From Microbacterium aurantiacum (GTDB taxonomy: Bacteria; Actinomycetota; Actinomycetes; Actinomycetales; Microbacteriaceae), in the NCBI RefSeq assembly GCF_002872075.1, contig NZ_PGGU01000014.1:62689-126688 (forward strand): 64,000 bases of DNA. Direction: 5' to 3'. A model generated the notes under the pieces. The model was not told the DNA's origin. It worked only from the letters and a program-made list of their open reading frames with translations, and did not search any database. The position numbers and the translations under genes were made by a program. Of this stretch, positions 7,866 to 16,373 are shown piece after piece (the first letter of the stretch is position 1; each line of letters opens with the position of its first letter).

Positions 7866-9455
7866 GTGACGGACAAGCCCGACCTCTTTACCACCGCCGG
7901 CAAGATCGCGGATCTCCGCGCTCGCTACACCGAGGCCGTCGTCGACGCCGAGGAGAAGGCGAAGGCGAAGCAGCACGCCAAGGGCAAGATGACCGCCCGC
8001 GAGCGCATCGACCTCCTCGTCGACCCCGGCAGCTTCGTCGAGTTCGATGAGTACGTGCGCCACCGCACGACGGCGTTCGGCATGGACCGCTCCCGCCCCT
8101 ACGGCGATTCCGTCGTGACCGGCGTCGGCACCATCCACGGCCGCACCGTCGCGGTGTACTCGCAGGACTTCTCCACCTTCGGCGGCTCGCTCGGCGAGGT
8201 CGCCGGCGAGAAGATCATCAAGATCATGGAGTTGGCGCTCGCAGGGGGCATGCCGTGCATCGGCATCCTCGACTCCGGCGGCGCGCGCATCCAGGAGGGC
8301 GTCGTCGCCCTCGGCAAGTACGGCGAGATCTTCCGCCTGAACACCCGCGCGTCCGGCGTCATCCCGCAGATCTCGATCATTATGGGACCGGCAGCCGGCG
8401 GCGCGGTGTACTCCCCCGCGCTCACCGACTTCGTCATCATGGTCGACAAGACCAGCCAGATGTTCGTCACCGGACCGGACGTCATCAAGACCGTCACCGG
8501 TGAGGATGTCGGGATGGAGGAGCTCGGCGGTGCGTACACGCACAACACCCGTTCCGGCGTCGCACACTACCTCGCCGAAGACGAGGACGACGCGATCGAC
8601 TACGCCCGTACGCTGCTCAGCTTCCTCCCGGACAACAACATGGCGGAGCTGCCCACCTACGAGTCGCACTTCGAGTTCGAGACGACGGATGCCGATCGCA
8701 CCCTGAACACGCTCATCCCGGATTCCCCCAACCAGCCGTACGACATCAAGACGGTGATCTCCCGGGTGGTCGACGACGGCGACTTCATCGAGGTGCAGCC
8801 GCTCTTCGCCCCGAACATCGTGATCGGCTTCGGCCGGGTCGAGGGCCGCTCGGTCGGAATCATCGCCAACCAGCCCTCGCAGATGGCCGGGACCCTGAAC
8901 ATTCAGGCAGGCGAGAAGGCCAGCCGCTTCGTCCGCTTCTGCGACGCGTTCTCGATTCCGATCGTCACGCTGGTCGACGTGCCCGGCTACCTGCCCGGCA
9001 CCGACCAGGAATGGGAAGGCGTCATCCGCCGAGGCGCGAAGCTGCTCTACGCCTATGCCGAGGCCACCGTGCCGCTGGTCACCGTCATCCTCCGCAAGGC
9101 CTATGGCGGCGCTTACATCGTGATGGGCTCCAAGCAGCTGGGCGCCGATGTGAATCTGGCCTGGCCGACCGCGGAGATCGCGGTGATGGGCGGCCAAGGC
9201 GCCGTCAACATCCTCTATCGCGGTGAGATCAAGAAGGCCGAGGAGGCCGGTGAGGATGTCGCGGCCGTGCGCACCCGCCTCGCCAACGAGTACACGTACG
9301 ACGTGGCATCGCCGTTCCTCGCTGCCGAACGCGGAGAGCTCGACGGGATCATCGAGCCGGCCAACACCCGTGTCTCGATCGCCAAGGCGCTCCGCGCCCT
9401 CCGCGGCAAGCGCGCCGAACTGCCGCCGAAGAAGCACGGGAACATCCCGCTGTGA
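7866..9455 (+). CDS. accD5: Acyl-CoA (propionyl-CoA) carboxylase beta subunit
   Basis: This is the carboxyltransferase subunit, which moves CO2 from biotin to acetyl- or propionyl-CoA, feeding fatty acid synthesis and methylmalonyl-CoA formation. Its 529 residues match the AccD5/PccB family. Visible motifs include [18 protein letters not shown], the oxyanion-hole stretch [21 protein letters not shown], and in the C-terminal half [11 protein letters not shown] and [12 protein letters not shown]. The reading frame extends upstream to 7548, but the family starts at [13 protein letters not shown] and a leaderless promoter sits just before that GTG. The epsilon subunit gene overlaps its stop, and the biotinylated alpha subunit is encoded 7 kb downstream. 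Confidence 0.95.
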   Translation: MTDKPDLFTTAGKIADLRARYTEAVVDAEEKAKAKQHAKGKMTARERIDLLVDPGSFVEFDEYVRHRTTAFGMDRSRPYGDSVVTGVGTIHGRTVAVYSQDFSTFGGSLGEVAGEKIIKIMELALAGGMPCIGILDSGGARIQEGVVALGKYGEIFRLNTRASGVIPQISIIMGPAAGGAVYSPALTDFVIMVDKTSQMFVTGPDVIKTVTGEDVGMEELGGAYTHNTRSGVAHYLAEDEDDAIDYARTLLSFLPDNNMAELPTYESHFEFETTDADRTLNTLIPDSPNQPYDIKTVISRVVDDGDFIEVQPLFAPNIVIGFGRVEGRSVGIIANQPSQMAGTLNIQAGEKASRFVRFCDAFSIPIVTLVDVPGYLPGTDQEWEGVIRRGAKLLYAYAEATVPLVTVILRKAYGGAYIVMGSKQLGADVNLAWPTAEIAVMGGQGAVNILYRGEIKKAEEAGEDVAAVRTRLANEYTYDVASPFLAAERGELDGIIEPANTRVSIAKALRALRGKRAELPPKKHGNIPL

Positions 9456-9694
9456 TCGCGCAGCCCCCGTCGCCCACACCGTCCGGCGAGCAGCCGCCGT
9501 CGGTCGAGATCACTCGCGGCAGTGCGACGGAAGAGGAGCTCGCCGCCCTCATCGCGGTGATCAGCGACGCCTATGCCGGCGAAGCCGCGGATGCCGTGGC
9601 CGAGGAGCCGCACGTCTCCGCATGGAGCCGCACCCAGCGCTCGCTGCGCACGCCACTGAGACGAGACATCCCGTGGGGACGCTACGCGGGCTGA
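9452..9694 (+). CDS. accE: Acyl-CoA carboxylase epsilon subunit
   Basis: This is an 80-residue accessory subunit found with AccD5-type carboxylases in Actinobacteria, where it helps the biotin subunit and carboxyltransferase associate. The conserved core is visible: [20 protein letters not shown], followed by the C-terminal [14 protein letters not shown]. Its GTG start overlaps the AccD5 stop by four bases, so the two are translationally coupled. The Pro-rich first 15 residues are unconserved. The short length and weak conservation are usual for this family. Confidence 0.88.
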   Translation: MIAQPPSPTPSGEQPPSVEITRGSATEEELAALIAVISDAYAGEAADAVAEEPHVSAWSRTQRSLRTPLRRDIPWGRYAG

Positions 9695-9713
9695 GCGGAT
9701 GACTGAGGCGTGA

Positions 9714-9736
9714 TCCGTGAGCCCCCAGCTCACGGA
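9714..9736 (+). terminator. Hairpin after the acc operon
   Basis: TCCGTGAGC and GCTCACGGA pair perfectly around a 5-base loop, 20 bases after the accE stop. There is no T-tract. The following 180 bases contain no gene; 9838-9870 is an AT-rich patch. Confidence 0.6.
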
Positions 9737-9919
9737 CCACAGACCGCCGTCACACCAGTCCGGGCGACAGCTCAGGAGCCCCAGACTCCTGCCGGCCGTC
9801 GACCCCCATCGACGCCGGCTCTCCCTCCAGAGACGCTACAGAATAATACATCGATTAGACATAACGCTGCAAGGAATTCGTCGAGCATCGCGGCCCCCGG
9901 GGGCACTGCTCCGCCCGGG

Positions 9920-11152
9920 TCACGCCTCCAGCAGAAGGTGTGACGCCCGGGGCGTGAGAACGGAGTCCAGCACCACGCACGCCGCGCCCACGGCGCCGAC
10001 GTCGTCGCCCACGACGGTTCCCGCGATCGGCAGAGACCGGATGGCGCGTGTCGCGCTGCGCTGCTCCAGCTGCTCCGGGAGCTCGCGCAGGTACAGATCC
10101 GACAACCGCGACCAGAAAGGTCCGCCCAGCACCACCCGATCGACGTCGAGCACGTTCGTCAGCGCGGCGATGAGGACCGCCAGCCGCTTGGCCGCCTCGC
10201 GCAGCACGTGGAGAGCGACCTCGTCGCCGGCGGCGGCCCGCTCGCACAGCTGCGTGAACCGTTCGTCGACAGAGTCCGCGTCGGTCCCCTCACTATCCCC
10301 CAGGAAGACGCCGGCTCGTTCTGCCTGTTCGACGATCGCCTGAGGAGTGCAGACCACCTCGACGCATCCGCGTGCACCGCAGGAGCACGACGGTCCCTCC
10401 GTGTCGACGACGATGTGGCCGACCTCGCCGAAGTTCCGGGAGCTCCCGCCCACCACCTCACCGTCTCGCGCGAGTGCGGCGCCGATACCGGTGCCCAGAT
10501 AGACGAAGACGAAGGAGTCGTCCGCCGGTCCGCGTCCCGTCCACAGCTCTCCGACCACTGCGGCGGTGGTGTCCTTCTCCAGAGTGACTGGGAGCCCTGT
10601 CGCCTCCTCGAGGACGCCGCGCAGCGGAACACGATGCCAGCCCTGCAGCTTCGGAGGATCGATCACCGTGCCCTTCTCCGCATCCAGCGGTCCCGGGGCG
10701 GCGACGCCGACGCCGGCCACCAGCCCGCGATCGATCCCTGCGGCCTGGATAAGTTCGTCGATCGTGCGCGCCATCACGTCGACGATGGCACGCGGGTCCT
10801 TGTCCGGGGTGCGCTTCGTCACCCGCTCGACGACGCGGCCCGTGAGATCCAGCAGAACGAAGGTCATCACGGCGGGGTCGAGGTGCACACCCACGGAGAA
10901 GTGGCTTCCCGCGTTCAGGCGGAGAGTGATCCTGGGCTTACCGGGGCCGTTGATGATCCGGCCGGCCTCCGCGATGAGCCCGTCTTCGATCAAGCGTCGC
11001 GTGATGTTGGTGACCGTCTGCGCCGAGAGCCCTGTCGCTTCCGCGAGCTCGATCCTGCTGAGGCCCTCGCCGGAGAGGCGGATCGCTTCGAGGATGACCG
11101 ATTGGTTGAAGTCGCCCATCCTCGGGAGATTCGTGCCTCGTCGCGTGCTCAT
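9920..11152 (-). CDS. ROK-family transcriptional regulator
   Basis: This 410-residue protein combines an N-terminal winged helix (SRIELAEATGLSAQTVTNIT) with a sugar-kinase-like ROK domain. The ROK part shows the nucleotide-phosphate loop VGVAAPGPLD, the DTTAA segment after the substrate site, GTGIGAAL, and the zinc motif CSCGARGCVE. Such proteins usually repress sugar uptake or catabolism genes and are released by a sugar or sugar phosphate. No sugar genes flank it, so the target is not local. The ATG at 11152 is chosen because a GGGGGAAG ribosome binding site lies 8 bases before it; an ATG at 11170 is also possible. Confidence 0.85.
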   Translation of the reverse strand: MSTRRGTNLPRMGDFNQSVILEAIRLSGEGLSRIELAEATGLSAQTVTNITRRLIEDGLIAEAGRIINGPGKPRITLRLNAGSHFSVGVHLDPAVMTFVLLDLTGRVVERVTKRTPDKDPRAIVDVMARTIDELIQAAGIDRGLVAGVGVAAPGPLDAEKGTVIDPPKLQGWHRVPLRGVLEEATGLPVTLEKDTTAAVVGELWTGRGPADDSFVFVYLGTGIGAALARDGEVVGGSSRNFGEVGHIVVDTEGPSCSCGARGCVEVVCTPQAIVEQAERAGVFLGDSEGTDADSVDERFTQLCERAAAGDEVALHVLREAAKRLAVLIAALTNVLDVDRVVLGGPFWSRLSDLYLRELPEQLEQRSATRAIRSLPIAGTVVGDDVGAVGAACVVLDSVLTPRASHLLLEA

Positions 11153-11351
11153 CGTCCAATCTTCCCCCATCGCACGCCGATCCGTGGCCCCGAGCGGGCA
11201 CCGGCGATTTGTCCCCCGAAATACCTACAGACAAGCTCTGGACGATCGCGCAGAATTGACGAGACGCTTCGCGTTCGGCTGGTCTCTTTGTCCCAGGGTA
11301 GACAGACGCTGATCGGCCACCAGCGGGCAGTTTTCGGGTAACTGACCGCAC

Positions 11352-11385
11352 GGCGAGGGGTAGGCGGAATCCGCCACCCCTCGCC
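11352..11385 (-). terminator. Hairpin ending the two-component operon
   Basis: GGCGAGGGGTaGGCGGA pairs with TCCGCCACCCCTCGCC, with a single bulged A. It begins 7 bases after the stop of the minus-strand membrane gene and reads as its terminator, without a clear T-run. Confidence 0.7.
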
Positions 11386-11391
11386 ACTTCT

Positions 11392-12402
11392 CTATTCCGG
11401 CGCGTCCTCGCGCGGAATCTCGTGCCACAGGTCGACGAGGTCGTCATCATTCGAACCGGCCGAGCCCGCCCGCCCGACGACCGTCACCGCGATGCGCGGA
11501 TCCCGAGCGGCCCGGATGATCAGGCGCCCGGCGGTCGCGCTGGCGAGCACAGCGGCGAGTTCGTCTCTGATCTGAGCGCGACGGCCCTCGTCGATGTCGT
11601 CGAGGCCCCCCTCGTCGAACACCGTGACGACGACTCCGCGGCGACGCACTTCGGTGATCGCGTCCCTGACGGCGTCGTTGAGAAGGTCGGCTCCGCGCAG
11701 CTCGTCGCGCAGGCGCCCTTCTGCCAGCCGCGCCTCCAGTCGCTCATCCTCGGTCAGGGCACCACGCGACGCCACGGTACGGCTGAGTACCGGGCCCGCG
11801 ACCGCGAGTGCGTACTGCGTGCGCAACCGGCGCTCGCGCTGCCGCACCTCCTGGGTCGCGTGCCACGCGGAGACCGCCTGCTGGATGTCGGCCAGCCGTT
11901 CCGTGTCGCGCACGGCACGATCCCAGAACATCACCAGCAGCTGGGCCACCACGATCCACATGATCGAGCCGACCAGCCCCAGATTGAGCGCGACGACGAT
12001 GCCGAGATGCGTCGCAGACGACACGACGAGCACCAGCAGGATCAGCCATCCGAAGACGAAGCGCCGGCGCACGATGCAGACGACCCCCAGCACCCCCAGC
12101 CCGCCGATGTACCAGGTCGCGAACGGGGCCGTGTACGACGTCGGGTCCAGTGACAGGGCGACCAGCGTGGGGATGAGCAGACTGGCGGCCAGAGCGAAGA
12201 CGGCGGACCACAACGGCATCCGCACGCTCACCGCGGATTCTCCGAGGATCGCGATGTTCACGACGAGGAGGTACAGCGCGATCGCGGCGACCATGAGCAG
12301 CGGAGCAGTCGGCTGTTCGATCCACCAGACCCCTCTCGCTGCGAAGTACATCGCGAATCCGACCGCGAGCGAAGTCGCGACGCTGCGCACCGTGCGGTTC
12401 AC
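11392..12402 (-). CDS. Membrane protein with a degenerate sensor-kinase-like cytoplasmic region
   Basis: This 336-residue protein has about five N-terminal membrane segments up to residue ~165 and a cytoplasmic part of ~170 residues. The latter begins with a coiled region (ADIQQAVSAWHATQEVRQRE) and continues LRDELRGADLLNDAVRDAI, then VVVTVFDEGGLDDI, which looks like a remnant of a kinase C-terminal region. The ATP-binding N, G1 and G2 boxes and a clear phosphoacceptor His are not visible. It overlaps the histidine kinase gene upstream by four bases, so all three genes form one operon. It may modulate or sense for the neighbouring kinase; this is inference. Confidence 0.6.
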   Translation of the reverse strand: MNRTVRSVATSLAVGFAMYFAARGVWWIEQPTAPLLMVAAIALYLLVVNIAILGESAVSVRMPLWSAVFALAASLLIPTLVALSLDPTSYTAPFATWYIGGLGVLGVVCIVRRRFVFGWLILLVLVVSSATHLGIVVALNLGLVGSIMWIVVAQLLVMFWDRAVRDTERLADIQQAVSAWHATQEVRQRERRLRTQYALAVAGPVLSRTVASRGALTEDERLEARLAEGRLRDELRGADLLNDAVRDAITEVRRRGVVVTVFDEGGLDDIDEGRRAQIRDELAAVLASATAGRLIIRAARDPRIAVTVVGRAGSAGSNDDDLVDLWHEIPREDAPE

Positions 12403-13634
12403 GTGCGCTCCCAGCCGAGGATGACGGTCGTTCCCTGCGAGGTCGAATCGATCGCGGCGGTGCCGGCGACGCCGGCCATCCTGGCGAAGATCGATGCGCG
12501 GATGCCGAGCCGATCCTCGGCGATGGCACCGAGGTCGAACCCGGGGCCGGCGTCGGTGATGGTGACCGTGATGCCCTCATCGCCGCGTCCCTCCGCGATG
12601 ATGTGCAGCCCTCGCCCGTTGGCGTGCGCGAGCGCGTTGCCGATCGCCTGACGCGCGGCGAGGACGAGCGCGCGTGCGACCCGACCGGGGATCAGGCCGA
12701 TACCGCCGCGTTCCTCGACGACGGCGTCCACGCCCTGCTCGGAGAGCGCACGGCGCAGCTCGATGACGATCTGCGCCGTCGCCACCGGCTCGTCGCTGCC
12801 CTCCTGCGCCACAGCCGCCTCGGTGTTCGCGAGCCTGGTCAGAGCCTCTCGCGCCATGCCGACGGCGAGGTCCCGAGCCCGCTCCCCCTCGGACCGCTCC
12901 GCAGCGATCAGCGCGGCGAGGACACTGTCGTGCATGAGCGCCGCCATCGCGACCCTCTCCTCCTCGGCAGCGGCGGCCGCGGCAGCCGCTGCATACGAGG
13001 AGACGGCGCGGCCACGCGCATCGTCGACCCCGGCCGCCACCGAACGGAACATCCAGCCGAGCGAGACGATGACGATGCCGAGGATCAGGGTGAAGGAGAA
13101 GTCGAAGGCGGTCTTCACCCAGAATTCGCTGGAGAATCCGCCCTCCACGAGACGGACATAGCCGTAGACGACCGGCACGCCGGCCGCCCAGGTGAGCTGC
13201 AGCCAGAGCGGAAACGCCAGCATCGCCGCGACGACGCCGACGTTCACCAGGAAGAAGATCCACGGCTGATCGCCTGCCCCCTTGCCCGCGGGGTCGACGA
13301 CCACCGGCCAGGCGGCGAGCGCCGCGACGTAGGCGATCGCGAAGCAACCGGCCGCGACGCGCACCGCGCGCCCGAGCACGCACGCGAGGAGCATCGCCGC
13401 CAGCGGGAAGAAGACCACCAGGAGCATGACGATGCGCGGCGTGTCGACACGCGAGATCGTGCTGAGCGCAGAGACCAGCGCCTGACCGCCGAGGACCGTG
13501 GAGCCGATCGCGACCACGATCGCGAGGATGCGCTCCATGCGCTTGCCGGTGAAGCGCTCGAACTCGGCCTCCGCAGCACCGGGAGACGGAATCATGTTCC
13601 AGGCCTGCCGGATGCTGAGGGTGTCAGCTGACAT
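12399..13634 (-). CDS. Sensor histidine kinase
   Basis: This 411-residue kinase has about six membrane spans (residues ~35-200), a short Ala-rich linker, a HisKA_3-like dimerisation helix with AALMHDSVLAAL, where His is the likely phosphoacceptor, and a HATPase domain. In the latter AARQAIGNALAHA is the N box and ITDAGPGFDLGAI is the G1 box. There is no periplasmic loop large enough for a ligand domain, so it probably senses a membrane-borne signal. Its start overlaps the end of the response regulator by 11 bases. The open frame extends 30 codons upstream, but that part lies inside the regulator gene and looks unnatural. Confidence 0.88.
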   Translation of the reverse strand: MSADTLSIRQAWNMIPSPGAAEAEFERFTGKRMERILAIVVAIGSTVLGGQALVSALSTISRVDTPRIVMLLVVFFPLAAMLLACVLGRAVRVAAGCFAIAYVAALAAWPVVVDPAGKGAGDQPWIFFLVNVGVVAAMLAFPLWLQLTWAAGVPVVYGYVRLVEGGFSSEFWVKTAFDFSFTLILGIVIVSLGWMFRSVAAGVDDARGRAVSSYAAAAAAAAAEEERVAMAALMHDSVLAALIAAERSEGERARDLAVGMAREALTRLANTEAAVAQEGSDEPVATAQIVIELRRALSEQGVDAVVEERGGIGLIPGRVARALVLAARQAIGNALAHANGRGLHIIAEGRGDEGITVTITDAGPGFDLGAIAEDRLGIRASIFARMAGVAGTAAIDSTSQGTTVILGWERT

Positions 13635-14286
13635 GCGGCGACCTGTCGGCCGGCAGGATCCCGTCTTCCACCGCGCGCCGCACCAGATCGAGCTTGGTCG
13701 GGGCAGGGCGTCCGACGACGACATACTTCACCCGCACCCGGGAGAGGTTCTCCTTGGCGGTGTTGTACGCCACGCCGAGGCGCTCTGCCACGGCCTTCAA
13801 GGGCAGTCCCGTGGCGTACAGGCGCAGCACATCCCGCTCACGGCGAGAGAGCTGCGCGTCGGCGAAGGCCCTGTCTCCGTCCACCGCACTCGCCCACTCG
13901 ACGTTGTTCAGCGCTTCGCCGTTCGCGACGGTGCGGATCGCATCCAGTACGTCGTCCAGCGGGGAGGACTTGCTGACGACGCCGGCCGCTCCCGCAGCCA
14001 GCGCCTCGCGCACGGCGTCGGAGCGGTCCGCCACGCTGTGGATGAGGACGCTCGACCCGTCGGCGACGAGGGCCGTCACGTTCTCCGTGACCGTCGTGCC
14101 GTCGCCGAGCGTCAGATCGAGGGCGACGACGTCCACCGGCGCCGAGTCGGAGGCACCGCGCCACTCGAGGTACGCCCCCACCGTGCTCCCCGAGAAGACC
14201 ACGGTCTGCTCGCCGTCACGCGCGAACGCCGCCTCGAGTCCGAGGCGGACGGACTCGTGATCATCGATCAGTGCGACCCTGCTCAT
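13624..14286 (-). CDS. LuxR/NarL-family response regulator
   Basis: This 220-residue regulator has a receiver domain with D8-D9, phosphoacceptor D57 (VVALDLTLGDG), the Ser of LIHSVAD and the Lys of VVSKSSPLDD. It is followed by a LuxR helix-turn-helix (LSRRERDVLRLYATGLPLKA, then VAYNTAKENLSRVR). It should be phosphorylated by the kinase encoded next to it and bind DNA as a dimer. It is the first gene of the three-gene operon and appears leaderless: TAGGCT lies 6 bases before its ATG (14293-14298). The regulon cannot be inferred. Confidence 0.9.
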   Translation of the reverse strand: MSRVALIDDHESVRLGLEAAFARDGEQTVVFSGSTVGAYLEWRGASDSAPVDVVALDLTLGDGTTVTENVTALVADGSSVLIHSVADRSDAVREALAAGAAGVVSKSSPLDDVLDAIRTVANGEALNNVEWASAVDGDRAFADAQLSRRERDVLRLYATGLPLKAVAERLGVAYNTAKENLSRVRVKYVVVGRPAPTKLDLVRRAVEDGILPADRSPHVS

Positions 14287-14317
14287 CCGCCCAGCCTATT
14301 CCAGCGCCGCACCGCGC

Positions 14318-15577
14318 TCAGCGCGTGAGCAGGGCGACGACCTCGAAATGGTGCGAATTCGGGAACAGATCGAACGCGCGCATCTCGCTGACATTCCATC
14401 CGTGCCCGCGGAAGGTGCCCAGATCGCGTGCGAGCGCGACCGGGTCGCAGGCGACGTACGCGATGGACTCGGGCGCGAGCGCATGCACGGCGTCCACCAC
14501 AGCCCGGCCTGCGCCGGAGCGGGGCGGGTCGAGCACGACGGTGCCGGCCGAGGTGCCGGCGGGGAGGGTGGCCAGGTAGCGTTCGACCCGACCGGTCACC
14601 GCCGTGATGTCGAGGGGCTCGAGATTCTCGCGCGCCTGCATCGTGGCGCGTCGGCTGGACTCCACCGTCACGATGTCCGTGGCGCCGAGGTCGGCCAGAG
14701 TCGCGGCGAAGAGACCGACGCCGCCGTAGAGGTCGAAGTGCGTGGCGGCCGGGTCGACCCGGCCGGCCAGAAGCTCACGCAGTGCGCCGTCGAGCACAGG
14801 CGCCGCCTGCGAGTGCACCTGCCAGAAGCCGCCCGCATCCACCTGGAAGCTGCGGCCGCCGACCCGCTCGCGCACGATCTCGGGAGCGGCCCGCTTGTCG
14901 CTGCCGCGAGGAGGGCGACGGCCGGTGTCGACCTTGCGGATCACCCGCACCTGCCCGTCCGCCGGCTCCACCAGATCGATACGGCCGAACTTCGCATCGC
15001 GCAGATCGAGCGCGGCGGCCGCGACGACAGGTCGCGCGAGCGGGTACGAGGTCACCGGGATCACTCGGTGGCTGCGTGCGGCGTAAGGGCCGACGCGTCC
15101 CGCATCGTCGACGTGGAGCGTCATCCGGGTGCGCCATCCGGTGCCGTCACCGTCGTCGACGGCCTTCACCTCGGGCGCATCCAGACCCGGACCCGCGAAC
15201 TTGTCGAGCGCCTCGCTGAGCACCTGACGCTTCAGCGTGCGCTGATGCGCCAGCTCGATGTGTCCCAGGTCCGCTCCGCCCGGGCGATCAGCCGGGTCCC
15301 GCGAGACATCCGCCTCCGCCCACACATGCGGACGTCGGTGCGGGGATGCGTCGAGCACCTCCACCGTCTCCGCCCGCCAGAAGCTCCGCTTGTCGTTCGC
15401 AGCGCTCGCCGGAGTCCCGGAGCCGGTCGAGGGGGCGAGCAGGCGCGCGCGGACCCGCTCACCGGGAATCGCATCCGAGACGAACACGACGCGGCCTTCG
15501 TGGCGGGCGATGAAGGTGCCGCCGTGTGCGATGCCCGTGATGTCGAGATCGAGGAGGCCGGCTGAGGGAGAAGTCAT
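14318..15577 (-). CDS. Class I SAM-dependent RNA (uracil-5) methyltransferase with TRAM domain
   Basis: This 419-residue enzyme belongs to the RumA/TrmA family. The N-terminal TRAM-like domain reads LDLDITGIAHGG...VVFVSDAIPGERV. The C-terminal Rossmann domain has FDLYGGVGLFAATLADLGA for SAM binding. VVLDPPRSGAG and the catalytic Cys in VACDPVALARDL complete the site for C5 methylation of a uridine in rRNA or tRNA. The cluster of Cys residues that binds Fe-S in RumA is not evident, as in other actinobacterial members. The ATG at 15577 is chosen because TATCCT lies 6 bases before it; upstream residues would run into the divergent maf promoter. Confidence 0.88.
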   Translation of the reverse strand: MTSPSAGLLDLDITGIAHGGTFIARHEGRVVFVSDAIPGERVRARLLAPSTGSGTPASAANDKRSFWRAETVEVLDASPHRRPHVWAEADVSRDPADRPGGADLGHIELAHQRTLKRQVLSEALDKFAGPGLDAPEVKAVDDGDGTGWRTRMTLHVDDAGRVGPYAARSHRVIPVTSYPLARPVVAAAALDLRDAKFGRIDLVEPADGQVRVIRKVDTGRRPPRGSDKRAAPEIVRERVGGRSFQVDAGGFWQVHSQAAPVLDGALRELLAGRVDPAATHFDLYGGVGLFAATLADLGATDIVTVESSRRATMQARENLEPLDITAVTGRVERYLATLPAGTSAGTVVLDPPRSGAGRAVVDAVHALAPESIAYVACDPVALARDLGTFRGHGWNVSEMRAFDLFPNSHHFEVVALLTR

Positions 15578-15583
15578 TATTCG

Positions 15584-15593
15584 AGGATACGGT
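15584..15593. promoter_or_regulatory. Overlapping divergent -10 elements
   Basis: On the minus strand TATCCT (15589-15584) lies 6 bases before the methyltransferase ATG. On the plus strand TACGGT (15588-15593) lies 7 bases before the maf ATG. The two hexamers share the TA at 15588-15589, and the two start codons are only 23 bases apart. Confidence 0.65.
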
Positions 15594-15600
15594 GGAGAAC

Positions 15601-16257
15601 ATGCGCGTCTGCCTGGCATCCACCTCTCCTGCCCGTCTCATGCTGCTGCGCCAGGCGGGAATCGAGCCGATGACACTCGCTCCGGACGTCGATGAGGATG
15701 CGGTCGCCGCGTCTGCCGCCGCGACGCGCGGCGGTGAGCTGCCTCCCGAGGAGCTGGTCCTGCTGCTCGCGCGGGCGAAGGCCGCCGATGTCGCGAAGCG
15801 GATGGCGACGGCGGATCCGGAGTTCGACGGCATCGTGATCGGCGGCGACTCGATGTTCGAACTCGACGGCCGCGTCTACGGCAAGCCGTACACGCCGGAG
15901 GAGGCGACCCGGCGCTGGCAGGAGATGCGCGGCGCGACCGGCGTCCTGCACTCCGGGCACTCGGTCATCCGGGTCGCACCCGGCTCCACGCTCACCGAGG
16001 CGACGGCGGTGGCAAACGCGTCCGTCACCTTCGCCGACGACATCGACGACGCGGAGATCGCCGCCTATGTCGCCTCCGGCGAACCGCTGCTCGTGGCCGG
16101 CGCCTTCACCGTCGACAGCCTCGGCGGCGCGTTCATCACCCGGGTGGACGGTGATCCGTCGACCGTCGTCGGCATGTCGCTGTCGACGATCCGTCGTCTC
16201 GCCGCGGAGCTGGGCGTCGTGTGGACCGACCTGTGGACGCCCGGACAGAGCCGGTGA
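15601..16257 (+). CDS. maf: Maf family nucleotide pyrophosphatase
   Basis: This 218-residue protein is a Maf/YhdE-like NTP pyrophosphatase, which hydrolyses dTTP, UTP or modified nucleotides and may act in septation control or nucleotide-pool cleaning. It starts with CLASTSPARLMLLRQAG, the substrate-loop motif S(T/S)SPRR in a slightly altered form with Ala for the first Arg. It carries GGDSMFELDGRVYGKP, which holds the catalytic acidic residue, and ends with a Maf-type segment, GGAFITRVDGDPSTVVGMSL. The ATG at 15601 is preferred over the GTG at 15592 because the latter overlaps the -10 element. Confidence 0.9.
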   Translation: MRVCLASTSPARLMLLRQAGIEPMTLAPDVDEDAVAASAAATRGGELPPEELVLLLARAKAADVAKRMATADPEFDGIVIGGDSMFELDGRVYGKPYTPEEATRRWQEMRGATGVLHSGHSVIRVAPGSTLTEATAVANASVTFADDIDDAEIAAYVASGEPLLVAGAFTVDSLGGAFITRVDGDPSTVVGMSLSTIRRLAAELGVVWTDLWTPGQSR

Positions 16258-16360
16258 GTCGGACCCGCCGCTTTCGGGCCGGCGCCCGCTCGTAGACTCT
16301 CCTCCACGTTCCCGCCCCTTTCTTGTGGAGAGTCGTCAAAGCGATCACCTCCGTTCTCGC

Positions 16361-16366
16361 TAGGCT
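16361..16366 (+). promoter_or_regulatory. -10 element of the leaderless biotin carboxylase gene
   Basis: TAGGCT lies 7 bases upstream of the ATG at 16374. Confidence 0.65.
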
Positions 16367-16373
16367 GACAACC

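Noticed and set aside
13635..13724. 30-residue extension of the histidine kinase
   Set aside because: It lies within the response regulator gene and is rich in Trp, Cys and Arg, unlike a kinase N-terminus.
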